Shown here in pieces: positions 56,481 to 64,000 of a DNA stretch of 64,000 bases (within the stretch, counting starts at the first letter, position 1; the number at the start of each line of letters is the position of its first letter). The DNA comes from PFJX01 sp964393825 (GTDB taxonomy: Bacteria > Pseudomonadota > Gammaproteobacteria > Burkholderiales > Thiobacillaceae). The position numbers and the translations under genes were made by a program. The stretch lies in NCBI GenBank assembly GCA_964393825.1, contig CAYMUY010000024.1, forward strand, positions 4,250 through 68,249. The letters run 5' to 3'. Under the pieces are notes generated by a model, which saw only the letters and a list, made by a program, of their open reading frames with translations, had not been told where the DNA came from and made no database searches.

Positions 56481-58112
56481 ATGGAGACCCCCTTGAAGCT
56501 ACTCGCCTCCTGCACTGGAACCCTCACCGCCAGAATCCTCGCCTTCGCCGCGATGTTGTTCCTGGTCGTCCTCACCGCATCGCTCATCCATGCCTATTTC
56601 GCACAGGAAGAACTGGCGGAGGAGTTCGCCGGCAGTCATGTCGGCGGCCTGGCAGACACCTACTTCGACGGTTTGAACAAGCTGATGCTGACCGGCGGCA
56701 TGGCCAGCCGCGACGAAGTCGGCCTGCAGATCAAGGCGCTGCCGAATGTCATTGAAGCGCGCGTGATCCGGGGCGACGCGGTATCCAGCCAGTATGGCCC
56801 GGCGGGCAGCAAGGAAACGGCCGTCGACGACCTCGACCGCGCCGCCTTGAAAGGCGAGGAAATCGCGCGTATCGAGACAACAGAACAAGGCCGCCGCCTG
56901 ACCCTGGCACGCCCCTACCGCGCCAGCGAGAAAACCCGAGGCGTCAACTGCATGGGCTGTCACACAGTCCCCGATGGCACCGTGCTGGGTGTGGTGCGCG
57001 TCAGCTACGACATGGCGCCGGTGGACGCACGCATCGTCAACGCCAGCCTGGTCAGCCTTGGCATCCATGCCGTGTTGTTCGTCATCGGCATGACGCTGCT
57101 CAAAATCGCGCTGCGCCGTACCGTGGCCGCGCCGATCAATCGCCTGACCAGCCAGATGATCCGGGTCGAACAGGAGTCCGACCTCAACCTGCGCATCCCG
57201 GTCGACGGCAAGGACGAGATCGCCTGCGCGTCGATCGCTTTCAACACCATGATGGAGCGCTTCGCCGGGATCATCCGCCAGGTGGGCGATGCCACCCGTC
57301 ACCTGAGTCAGGTCGCCAGCCATCTGGTCGATGTCACCACCCGCACCCAGGCCGGCGTCGACCGACAGCTGAGCGATACCGAGCAACTCGCCGCCACCCT
57401 GACCCAACTCGCCGGCAGCGTTCAGGAAGTGGCGCACAACACCCGGGAGGCGGCCAAGGCCGCCAGCCAGGCGGACGGCGAGGCGAAGGAAGGCGCGGAG
57501 ACCGCCACCAACGCCCTGGGCGCCATTTCCGCAATGTCGGAACAGCTGGAACAGGCGGTCCATGTGATCCAGCGCCTGGATACCGACAGCCGCGACATCG
57601 GACGGGTGATCGGCCTGATCCGCGAGATCGCCGAGCAGACCAACCTGCTGGCCCTCAATGCCGCCATCGAGGCCGCCCGCGCCGGCGAGCAGGGGCGCGG
57701 TTTCGCGGTGGTCGCCGATGAGGTACGCACCCTGGCGCAACGCACCCAGTCCGCCACCGAGGAAATCGAGAGCATCATCGTCAAGGTGCAGGGCCGCGCG
57801 CAGGAAGCGGTCGGCGCCATTCAGAGCGCGGAAGAGAAGACCAATTCCAGCGTACATAGCGTCGAGGAAAGCGCGACCGCGCTGGCCACCATTTCCGGAT
57901 CGGTCGGCGTCATCACTCGCATGAATGCGCAGATCGCCGACAGTTCCATGGGACAGAGCACCGCGGCGGACAACATCAACCGCAAACTCGGCGATATCGG
58001 CACGGTCGCCCGCGAGGCTGCCAGCCATGTCCGCGACACCCACGGCGCCAGCGAAAAACTGGCCGGGCTGGCGCGTGACCTGGAGAGCCTGGTGAATCAG
58101 TTCCGGGTGTGA
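56481..58112 (+). CDS. Methyl-accepting chemotaxis protein with a c-type heme motif
   Basis: A 543-residue chemoreceptor. An inner-membrane helix (ILAFAAMLFLVVLTASLIHA) leads into a periplasmic domain of about 170 residues, then a second helix (ASLVSLGIHAVLFVIGMTLL), a HAMP domain (NRLTSQMIRVEQESDLNLRI) and a long cytoplasmic coiled coil. The hairpin tip EIAEQTNLLALNAAIEAARA is the CheW/CheA binding region. The periplasmic domain holds CMGCH (residues 157-161) in VNCMGCHTVPDGT, a c-heme attachment motif. It probably senses redox state, oxygen or nitric oxide. GGAG (56483-56486) sits before a TTG at 56493, so that is an alternative start. Confidence 0.92.
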   Translation: METPLKLLASCTGTLTARILAFAAMLFLVVLTASLIHAYFAQEELAEEFAGSHVGGLADTYFDGLNKLMLTGGMASRDEVGLQIKALPNVIEARVIRGDAVSSQYGPAGSKETAVDDLDRAALKGEEIARIETTEQGRRLTLARPYRASEKTRGVNCMGCHTVPDGTVLGVVRVSYDMAPVDARIVNASLVSLGIHAVLFVIGMTLLKIALRRTVAAPINRLTSQMIRVEQESDLNLRIPVDGKDEIACASIAFNTMMERFAGIIRQVGDATRHLSQVASHLVDVTTRTQAGVDRQLSDTEQLAATLTQLAGSVQEVAHNTREAAKAASQADGEAKEGAETATNALGAISAMSEQLEQAVHVIQRLDTDSRDIGRVIGLIREIAEQTNLLALNAAIEAARAGEQGRGFAVVADEVRTLAQRTQSATEEIESIIVKVQGRAQEAVGAIQSAEEKTNSSVHSVEESATALATISGSVGVITRMNAQIADSSMGQSTAADNINRKLGDIGTVAREAASHVRDTHGASEKLAGLARDLESLVNQFRV

Positions 58113-58157
58113 TGAACGGGCGGCGCTGGACTCAGCGCCGCGCCGGTCACCGGGGCC

Positions 58158-58508
58158 TCACTCGTCGCCGGTCAGCCACTCCATGGCGATACCCGGCTCA
58201 TCGAAGGCTCGCACGTCCGCGTCGACGAACAGGCGATTGAGCCAGGTCAGCCAGACCATCCATTCATCGGTGGTGACGATCGCGATCCTGCGAAAGTCGT
58301 AACGGTGCTCGCGCGAGAACTTGATCTCTTCCCAGGCCACATCCAGGGTGTAGCGGACCATGTCACGCAGATCCAGGAGCACGTTGACGCCCCCCTCGAA
58401 CTGCAGGTCATGGAGCACGTGTTGCTCGAAATCCTTGAAATCCGCGAGGGTGAATTCGCCGATGACGGAGACGGATATCAGGTTTTTCTCATTGCTGATC
58501 GCGATCAT
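58158..58508 (-). CDS. SpoIIAA-like (STAS-type) protein
   Basis: A 116-residue protein of the SpoIIAA-like/STAS group: it begins MIAISNEKNLISVSVIGEFT and contains VNVLLDLRDMVRYTLDVAWE and RRIAIVTTDEWMVWLTWLNR. GGAG precedes the ATG at 58508. Such proteins may act as phosphorylatable or anti-anti-sigma-like switches, but no Ser acceptor context is clear. It converges on the chemoreceptor gene. Confidence 0.75.
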   Translation of the reverse strand: MIAISNEKNLISVSVIGEFTLADFKDFEQHVLHDLQFEGGVNVLLDLRDMVRYTLDVAWEEIKFSREHRYDFRRIAIVTTDEWMVWLTWLNRLFVDADVRAFDEPGIAMEWLTGDE

Positions 58509-58544
58509 GCTCGACTCCTCGATAACCACACATGTTGAAAAATT

Positions 58545-59396
58545 TCAGGGTCCACGCCTTCTCGTGAGTTGAACCGCCCGGATCCCGGCCAGCACGGTGA
58601 TCAGCATCCCGGCCCACCCCGTTAGCGGCATTTCCATGCCGAAGATTAAGGCATCCAGAACGCTTCCGAACACGACCGTGCTGTAGGCCAGGGCCGCTAC
58701 CACGACAGTATCGCCCTTGCGGTAGGCGCGGGTCATGGCGAGCTGGCCGAAAGTGGCGAACAGACCAAGCCCAAGCAGCAATACCCAATGTTCCGGCACC
58801 GCCGCCGCGTGCCACCCTTCCAGACTGGCCAGGAGCGCGGCGCCGATGCTGGAAACCAGGGCGAACCAGAACACGGTGCGCCACTCCGGTTCGCCCAGGC
58901 GTCCGAGCCGCCGCACATGGACATAGGCGAACGCCGCCAAGACACCGGAAACGAGACCGACCAGACCCGCGAACAGATCCCCCGGCGCGCTGTTCCAGGG
59001 CCGCAACAACAAGGCGACACCGAGAAAACCGGCAAACACGGTCACATACTGGGCGCGGCCCGGCCGCTCCTTGAGTTGCCAGGGCATGAGCAGGGCGAGG
59101 AACAAGGGCGAGGAATAGTTGAGCGTGATGGCGACCGAAAGCGGCAGGTTCGCCACCGCGTAGAAGAAGGTGGCGAGGGCGAGAAACCCGACCAGACCCC
59201 GACGCAAGTGCAGGGCGGTATGGGCGCCGAGGAAGCGGCGGCCGCCAGTGAGACCATGGCGCAGGGAGATCACCGCCAGCAACAGCCCCAGCGCGACCAT
59301 GGAACGGTAGAACACCAGCTCGTTGCTGGAAAACCATTGCGAACCCAGCTTGACCAGCACGCCCATGAGCGCAAACGAGGCGCCGGCCAGGAGCAT
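58545..59396 (-). CDS. EamA-type DMT family transporter
   Basis: A 283-residue membrane protein with ten hydrophobic segments in two EamA repeats (MLLAGASFALMGVLVKLGSQ and LVGLVSGVLAAFAYVHVRRL). TFFYAVANLPLSVAITLNYS and YSTVVFGSVLDALIFGMEMP are typical. The substrate is unknown. A TTG at 59411 extends the frame; neither start has a clear ribosome site. It is four bases or more from the rmuC stop. Confidence 0.88.
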   Translation of the reverse strand: MLLAGASFALMGVLVKLGSQWFSSNELVFYRSMVALGLLLAVISLRHGLTGGRRFLGAHTALHLRRGLVGFLALATFFYAVANLPLSVAITLNYSSPLFLALLMPWQLKERPGRAQYVTVFAGFLGVALLLRPWNSAPGDLFAGLVGLVSGVLAAFAYVHVRRLGRLGEPEWRTVFWFALVSSIGAALLASLEGWHAAAVPEHWVLLLGLGLFATFGQLAMTRAYRKGDTVVVAALAYSTVVFGSVLDALIFGMEMPLTGWAGMLITVLAGIRAVQLTRRRGP

Positions 59397-59414
59397 CCAG
59401 GTCGAGCCCAAGGG

Positions 59415-60674
59415 TCAGGATCCGCTTTCCGGCGAGAACTCCGTGGCGGAGAGGCCGCGCGTGGTCTGTTCCAGCGGGGTGGCGGGCGGCAGGTGACGGC
59501 CCTCCGGCGCCACCTTGAAATCCTCGAACTTGCGCGCGCTCACCAGCACCCGGTTTTCCAGCGAACCGGTGGCGTCGTTGTAGGCCTTCACCGCCTGTCC
59601 CAGATTCTTGCCGACGCTGCTCCAGTGTTCGCCCAATTTGCTCAGGCGCTCGTACAACTGGGCGCCGAGCTGGCCGACCTGGCGGGCGTTGTCGGCCAGC
59701 GCCTCCTGGCGCCAGCCGTAGTAGACCGCTTTCAGCAGCGCCAGCAGGGTGGTGGGCGTGGCCAGGATGACCTTTCTTTCGCTGGCGTATTCGATCAGGC
59801 CGGGGTCTTCCCGCAGGGCTGCGGCAAAAAAGGCCTCGCCGGGCAAGAACAGCACCACGAACTCCGGCGCCGGCGCGAACTGATCCCAGTAGGCCTTGGC
59901 CGAGAGTTGCTGAACGTGGTTGCGCACATGCTGGGCATAACGGGCCAGGGCACGGCTGCGGGCAACGGCCTGTTCTTCCTCGCTCGCCTCCAGATAGGCA
60001 GCCAGGGGCGCCTTGGCGTCGAGCACGATATTCTTGCCGCCGGGCAGCCGCACCACCATGTCCGGGCGACGGCCGTCGGGGGTGGCTTCCTGCTCGTCGA
60101 AATCACAGTGCTCCAGCATCCCGGCCAGTTCCACCACCCGCCGCAGCTGCACCTCGCCCCAGCGACCGCGCACTTCGGGCCGGCGCAGGGCGGTCACCAG
60201 GCGGTGTGTCTCGTCCTTCAGGTCGTGCTGGGCGGCGAGCAGGCCCTTCACCTGCTCGCTGAGGCTGGCATAGGCGCCACTGCGCTGTTGCTCGATTTCC
60301 CGGTGCTGGACATTGAGCTTGTCCAGGGTTTCCGCCAACGGCTTGACCAGGGTCGCCACCGCCTGTTGCCGCGCCGCCAGATCGCCCCTGGCCTGCTCCT
60401 GGAAAGCGGCGAGGTTCTGCCGCGCGAGTTCGAGAAACGCCTGGTTGTTGCTCTTCAGGGCATCGGCGGAAAGCGCCTTGAAGGCATCGGCCAGCTCACG
60501 TTCGGCATGCGCCAGCAGCGCGGCCTTCTCGCCAGCGCTGGCACGCTCCCGCTCCAGATGCACCTCCAGTTCGACGAGGCGCGCCTGCCAGCGGCCACGC
60601 TGCCAGAACAACAGCACCAGGCCGGACAGCCCCCCCACCGCCAGCCCGATCAGGGCGGCCAGCGTGGCGTTCAT
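59415..60674 (-). CDS. rmuC: DNA recombination protein RmuC
   Basis: A 419-residue protein with an N-terminal helix (LAALIGLAVGGLSGLVLLFW), a coiled coil (residues 30-130) and a C-terminal nuclease-like domain with RRPDMVVRLPGGKNIVLDAK, APEFVVLFLPGEAFFAAAL and ERKVILATPTTLLALLK. RmuC limits sequence inversions between short repeats; a nuclease fold is predicted. The start at 60674 is set by homology; the longer frame overlaps rfbD. Confidence 0.92.
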   Translation of the reverse strand: MNATLAALIGLAVGGLSGLVLLFWQRGRWQARLVELEVHLERERASAGEKAALLAHAERELADAFKALSADALKSNNQAFLELARQNLAAFQEQARGDLAARQQAVATLVKPLAETLDKLNVQHREIEQQRSGAYASLSEQVKGLLAAQHDLKDETHRLVTALRRPEVRGRWGEVQLRRVVELAGMLEHCDFDEQEATPDGRRPDMVVRLPGGKNIVLDAKAPLAAYLEASEEEQAVARSRALARYAQHVRNHVQQLSAKAYWDQFAPAPEFVVLFLPGEAFFAAALREDPGLIEYASERKVILATPTTLLALLKAVYYGWRQEALADNARQVGQLGAQLYERLSKLGEHWSSVGKNLGQAVKAYNDATGSLENRVLVSARKFEDFKVAPEGRHLPPATPLEQTTRGLSATEFSPESGS

Positions 60675-60678
60675 CGCT

Positions 60679-61551
60679 TCAAGCCCGCATGCACAGTTCG
60701 AGTGCCACCCGCCAATCCGGCAGGCGCACCCCGAACACCCGTTCCAGCTTGTCGTTGTCCAGTCGCGAGTTGAGCGGCCGCTTCGCCGGGGTGGGATAGT
60801 CGCTGCTCGGGATCGGCAACAACATCGCCTTCGATTCGCCACCATCGAGCGCCTGGATGGCCTCGGCGAAACCGTGCCAGGACGTCTCGCCGCCGTTGGT
60901 CATGTGGTAGACGCCCCACGGCTCGGGCCGATCGGCGCCGCGCGCGGGGGAGACTTGCTGGGCGAGGATCAGCGCCGTGGCTTCCGCCAGCATGCGGCTC
61001 CAGGTCGGCGCGCCGATCTGGTCGGCGACGATCTTGAGTTCCGGCCGCTCCCGCATCAGGCGGCGCATGGTCAGCAGGAAGTTGGCGCCACGGGCGCCGT
61101 AGACCCAGGAGGTGCGGAAGATCAGGTGGCGGCGACAAGCGGCCTGGATCGCCTGTTCGCCGGCCAGCTTGCTGGCGCCGTAGACGTTGAGCGGGCCGGT
61201 CGGGTCGTCTTCCCGCCACGGGTTATCCCCCGCGCCATCGAACACATAGTCCGTGGAGTAATGCACCAGCAGCGCGCCCAATTTCTCCGCCTCCTCGGCA
61301 AGGAGGCCGGGGGCCACGGCGTTGATCGCATCAGCCCGTTCGCGCTCGCTTTCCGCCTTGTCCACCGCCGTGTGGGCGGCGGGGTTGACGATGACGCGCG
61401 GGGCGACATCGCGCACCACCCGGCGGATGGCGTCGGCGTCGGCGAGGTCCAGCGCCCTGGAATCGACCGCGACCACTTCACCCAGGCAGGCCAGGGTGCG
61501 CTGGAGCTCCCAGCCGACCTGGCCGTTCATCCCTGTCAGCAGGATCTTCAT
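60679..61551 (-). CDS. rfbD: dTDP-4-dehydrorhamnose reductase
   Basis: A 290-residue SDR enzyme that makes dTDP-L-rhamnose. It has MKILLTGMNGQVGWELQRTL (NADPH site), HYSTDYVFDGAG and the catalytic YGASKLAGE (YxxxK). The ATG overlaps the stop of rfbC by four bases. It is the last rhamnose gene; rmuC follows four bases later. Confidence 0.95.
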   Translation of the reverse strand: MKILLTGMNGQVGWELQRTLACLGEVVAVDSRALDLADADAIRRVVRDVAPRVIVNPAAHTAVDKAESERERADAINAVAPGLLAEEAEKLGALLVHYSTDYVFDGAGDNPWREDDPTGPLNVYGASKLAGEQAIQAACRRHLIFRTSWVYGARGANFLLTMRRLMRERPELKIVADQIGAPTWSRMLAEATALILAQQVSPARGADRPEPWGVYHMTNGGETSWHGFAEAIQALDGGESKAMLLPIPSSDYPTPAKRPLNSRLDNDKLERVFGVRLPDWRVALELCMRA

Positions 61552-62102
61552 GCATACACCTCCGCATCCTTGAGCAAGCTGCCCGCCTGGTCCTTGGCCG
61601 ACAGCGCCGGCTGGATCGCGGGAATCCCGGCCAGCGGCCATTCGATGCCGATCGCCGGGTCGTTCCACAGCACGCAGCGTTCATGCTCGGGCGCGTAGTA
61701 CGCGGTGGTCTTGTAGAGGAAGTCGGCCGACTCCGACAGCACCAGGAAGCCGTGGCCGAAGCCGGGCGGCACCCAGAGCATGTGCTGGTTCTCGGCGGTG
61801 AGTTGGTGGCCGGTCCACTTCCCGAAATTGGGCGAGTTCTTGCGCAGGTCGACGGCGACGTCGTAGACCGCGCCGCTGACCACCCGCACCAGCTTGCCCT
61901 GCGGCTGCTGCATCTGGTAGTGGAGGCCGCGCAGCACACCCCGGGCGGAGCGGGAGTGGTTGTCCTGGACGAAGTCGAGCTCGAGGCCGAGATCGGCAAA
62001 GGTCTTGCGGTTCCAGCTTTCCATGAAGAAGCCGCGGGCATCACCAAAAACGTTCGGTTCGATCAGGAGGACTTCGGGGAGGCGGGTTTCGATGAGCTTC
62101 AT
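61548..62102 (-). CDS. rfbC: dTDP-4-dehydrorhamnose 3,5-epimerase
   Basis: A 184-residue cupin enzyme. It has EPNVFGDARGFFMESWNRKT, FVQDNHSRSARGVLRGLHYQ (catalytic His in GLHYQ) and the WVPPGFGHGFLVLSE strand. It epimerises C3 and C5 of the keto sugar. It lies 32 bases after rfbA. Confidence 0.96.
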   Translation of the reverse strand: MKLIETRLPEVLLIEPNVFGDARGFFMESWNRKTFADLGLELDFVQDNHSRSARGVLRGLHYQMQQPQGKLVRVVSGAVYDVAVDLRKNSPNFGKWTGHQLTAENQHMLWVPPGFGHGFLVLSESADFLYKTTAYYAPEHERCVLWNDPAIGIEWPLAGIPAIQPALSAKDQAGSLLKDAEVYA

Positions 62103-62134
62103 TCGGTTCCTGGGTCCGTGGTGGTGGTGTGCGG

Positions 62135-63016
62135 TCAGAACACCCGTTCGTTGAGCATGTGCAGCAGGTATTGCCCGTAGGCGTTCTTCTTCAGCGGCGC
62201 GGCCAGCCGTTCCACCTGCGCCGCGTCGATGTAGCCCTGGCGGTAGGCAATCTCTTCCGGACAGGCGATCTTGAGGCCCTGCCGCTTTTCGATGGTCTCG
62301 ATGAACAGGCTGGCTTCCAGCAGCGATTCGTGGGTGCCGGTGTCGAGCCAGGCGTGGCCACGACCGAGGATGGCGACGTCGAGTTCGCCCCAGGCGAGGT
62401 ATTGCTTGTTGACGTCGGTGATCTCCAGTTCGCCGCGCGGCGAGGGCTTCATGGTTTGGGCGATGTCGACGACGCGGTGGTCGTAGAAATACAGGCCGGT
62501 GACGGCGTAGTTGGATTTCGGTGCCGCGGGCTTTTCTTCGAGGCTGATGGCGCGGCCGTCGGCGTCGAATTCGACGACGCCGTAGCGTTCCGGGTCATGC
62601 ACCCGGTAGGCAAACACGGTGGCGCCGCTGGCCTGGGCGCTGGCGGCCTTGAGGTCGTGCGCCATCTCGTGGCCGTAGAAGATGTTGTCGCCCAGCACCA
62701 GGGCGCTGGGGGCGTCGCCGACGAAATCGGCGCCGATGAGGAAGGCTTGCGCAAGGCCATCCGGGCTGGGCTGCACGGCATATTCGAGGTGGAGGCCCCA
62801 CTGGCTGCCGTCGCCCAGCAGTTGCTCGAAGCGCGGGGTGTCCTGCGGCGTCGAGATGATCAAAATGTCGCGGATGCCGGCCAGCATCAGCGTGGTCAGC
62901 GGGTGGTAGATCATCGGCTTGTCGTAGATCGGCAGCAGTTGCTTGGACACCGCCAGCGTGGCCGGGTAGAGCCGGGTGCCGGAGCCGCCGGCGAGGATGA
63001 TGCCTTTGCGATTCAT
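62135..63016 (-). CDS. rfbA: Glucose-1-phosphate thymidylyltransferase
   Basis: A 293-residue nucleotidyltransferase with GIILAGGSGTRLYPATLAVS (the nucleotide signature) and KQLLPIYDKPMIYHPLTTLM, plus EITDVNKQYL. It forms dTDP-glucose. The start at 63016 begins MNRKGIILAGG; an ATG at 63025 (MVDMNRKG) is possible. It begins one base past the stop of a 58-residue frame, so it is translated with the toxin-antitoxin cassette upstream. Confidence 0.96.
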   Translation of the reverse strand: MNRKGIILAGGSGTRLYPATLAVSKQLLPIYDKPMIYHPLTTLMLAGIRDILIISTPQDTPRFEQLLGDGSQWGLHLEYAVQPSPDGLAQAFLIGADFVGDAPSALVLGDNIFYGHEMAHDLKAASAQASGATVFAYRVHDPERYGVVEFDADGRAISLEEKPAAPKSNYAVTGLYFYDHRVVDIAQTMKPSPRGELEITDVNKQYLAWGELDVAILGRGHAWLDTGTHESLLEASLFIETIEKRQGLKIACPEEIAYRQGYIDAAQVERLAAPLKKNAYGQYLLHMLNERVF

Positions 63017-63017
63017 A

Positions 63018-63194
63018 TCAACCATCCTGATCAATTTGTTGGGCACGCGAATTGGCGCCCGTGGCCAGCGCTTCCAGACTTATATGGGGCAATCCCTGAC
63101 GCCGCCATTCCGTGTCATCGAAATGATCGCGGAAACCCGCCGCCATCAGACGTTCCGCTTCGCCTCGTGGCCTATCGGGCTTCTGGGAAATCAT
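63018..63194 (-). CDS. Small open frame of 58 residues between antitoxin and rfbA
   Basis: It starts with an ATG overlapping the antitoxin TGA by four bases (ATGA) and ends one base before rfbA. The sequence begins MISQKPDRPRGEAERLMAAG and continues FRDHFDDTEWRRQGLPHISL. It is charged and soluble. I recognise no family. The tight coupling on both sides and a tidy composition make it likely to be real, but this is inference. Confidence 0.55.
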   Translation of the reverse strand: MISQKPDRPRGEAERLMAAGFRDHFDDTEWRRQGLPHISLEALATGANSRAQQIDQDG

Positions 63195-63472
63195 GCCGCC
63201 TCCAGTTCCACATGCACGCGCTGGCCGAGTGCCGCCGCGATATTCACCAAGGCATCAAGCGAAAAACGGGAGATACGACCACGCAGCAAGTCGTTGATGC
63301 GTGGCTGAGTCACACCACAGTGCTTGGCCGCCTCGGCCTGGGTCCAGCCGTGTTCCTCGATCAACGCGGTGATCTTGTCCATCAACTCCGAACGTACCAA
63401 TAGATTCATCGCCTCCTCGGGGGTATCGGCAATGGCATCCCACACGCTGTCGTAACGCTCGATCCTGTTCAT
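63191..63472 (-). CDS. XRE-type antitoxin of a toxin-antitoxin pair
   Basis: A 93-residue protein whose helix-turn-helix lies at about 40-90 (HGWTQAEAAKHCGVTQPRIN, DLLRGRISRFSLDALVNIAA). The N-terminal 35 residues probably contact the toxin. It follows the toxin gene with a 4-base overlap, the reversed toxin-first order of HigBA-like systems. It should neutralise the toxin and repress the promoter at 63802-63815. Confidence 0.88.
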   Translation of the reverse strand: MNRIERYDSVWDAIADTPEEAMNLLVRSELMDKITALIEEHGWTQAEAAKHCGVTQPRINDLLRGRISRFSLDALVNIAAALGQRVHVELEAA

Positions 63473-63795
63473 GTCTCGCCTCGCTTTAATTGAGCCAAAC
63501 GCGCTTTCGCGGTATCGATGTCGCGCTTCGCCGTAGCCTGCGTCTTCTTCTGGAAAGCGTGAAGAACGTAAACCGCGTCGGCCAGGCGCGCCAGGTAAAT
63601 CACCCGAAACGTACCCGCCTCATCCCACACCCGAATTTCTTCCACCCCCCTGCCGATCGACGGCATGGGCTTGAAGTCATCGGGTTGCAGTCCGCGCTGG
63701 ACCCGATCCAGTTGACGACCCGCATCCTGGCGAGCGTCGTCGGGAAACTCGCGCAAACACTTGAGTGAATCACCCAGGAATTGGATCGGCTTCAC
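63469..63795 (-). CDS. RelE/HigB-like toxin (Gp49 family)
   Basis: A 108-residue protein: KPIQFLGDSLKCLREFPDDA, VQRGLQPDDFKPMPSIGRGV, EEIRVWDEAGTFRVIYLARL and AVYVLHAFQKKTQATAKRDI. These are the strings of phage Gp49-like HigB toxins, ribosome-dependent mRNA interferases of the RelE superfold. The start is GTG at 63795. It is the first gene of the cassette inserted between rfbB and rfbA. Confidence 0.88.
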   Translation of the reverse strand: MKPIQFLGDSLKCLREFPDDARQDAGRQLDRVQRGLQPDDFKPMPSIGRGVEEIRVWDEAGTFRVIYLARLADAVYVLHAFQKKTQATAKRDIDTAKARLAQLKRGET

Positions 63796-63801
63796 CGATT
63801 A

Positions 63802-63815
63802 TGTCCATTTGGATA
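63802..63815 (-). promoter_or_regulatory. Candidate operator of the toxin-antitoxin cassette
   Basis: An inverted repeat TGTCCATTTGGATA (half sites TCCA / TGGA) sits seven bases upstream of the toxin start, with a TTGCTT-N16-CATAAT promoter-like pair overlapping it. Binding by the XRE antitoxin would repress the cassette. Confidence 0.5.
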
Positions 63816-63869
63816 TATCAAGCAAGTGGTTGGCGATTTTCCGTGTTTGAAGCCGTGTGACGTTTCCCG

Positions 63870-64000
63870 TCATTCCCCGTACTGCTTGCCGACCCAGTCC
63901 CGATACGCGCCGCTCGCCACGTTCTCCACCCAGCCCATGTGGTCGAGATACCACTTCACCGTCTTGCGGATGCCGGTCTCGAACGTCTCGGCCGGTTTCC
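63870..64000 (-). CDS. rfbB: dTDP-glucose 4,6-dehydratase, C-terminal end (partial)
   Basis: The last 43 residues (TGIRKTVKWYLDHMGWVENV, SGAYRDWVGKQYGE) are the characteristic C-terminus of RfbB, which oxidises and dehydrates dTDP-glucose. The rest lies beyond the window edge. It is upstream of the toxin-antitoxin cassette on the same strand. Confidence 0.9.
   Translation of the reverse strand, partial: KPAETFETGIRKTVKWYLDHMGWVENVASGAYRDWVGKQYGE

Overview
The window is about 64 kb of dense, GC-rich proteobacterial chromosome. Gene content and order point to a motile, aerobic or facultative betaproteobacterium, probably in or near Rhodocyclales or Nitrosomonadales: BamC lipoprotein, dapA, FliK to FliR, rph-rdgB-hemW, PP2C/kinase next to yicC-gmk, argD-argF-argG, a PEP-CTERM protein, and sigma-54 and sigma-28 type promoters. 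This placement is inference. I saw no rRNA, tRNA, CRISPR array or prophage.

Layout. 0-4.4 kb: tail of an acyltransferase, a lone RND adaptor, a ClC antiporter, a YidB protein and a PEP-CTERM protein with a sigma-54-like promoter. 4.5-13 kb: a Tat-type small subunit with a GMC dehydrogenase, thiC under a TPP riboswitch, a glycine-zipper protein, sucCD, yceH and a ferredoxin-NADP reductase. 13-18 kb: rhlE, an MBL hydrolase, bamC, dapA and a methyltransferase. 18.4-24 kb: fliKLMNOPQR on the minus strand. 24-32 kb: ssb, a YajR-like MFS exporter, a HisKA_2/ANTAR pair, a PAS-PAS-GGDEF-EAL protein and a SulP transporter.

32-41 kb: a REP-associated tyrosine transposase inside near-perfect inverted REP repeats, uvrA, a second SSB-like protein, a YheT hydrolase, hemW, and a histidine kinase with a TPR response regulator under a sigma-28-like promoter. 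41-50.5 kb: rdgB, rph, a PP2C/kinase pair, yicC, a small lipoprotein, gmk, ppnP and the arginine genes. A 675-base gene-free stretch with a DnaA-box-like site follows. 51-58.5 kb: a secreted protein of unknown function, hrpA, a chemoreceptor with a c-type heme motif and a perfect-spacing sigma-28 promoter, and a SpoIIAA-like protein. 58.5-64 kb: a DMT transporter, rmuC and the dTDP-rhamnose genes rfbD, rfbC, rfbA and the end of rfbB. A toxin-antitoxin pair and an unrecognised 58-residue frame sit between rfbB and rfbA.

The main themes are (1) several palindromic repeat families, some linked to the transposase, some supplying stop codons, and some inserted in frame inside hrpA and uvrA; (2) flagellar sigma factors reaching beyond the fli cluster to a heme chemoreceptor and a two-component pair; (3) an accessory toxin-antitoxin cassette knitted by ATGA overlaps into the rhamnose operon; (4) a second SSB-like protein that shares a promoter architecture with uvrA.
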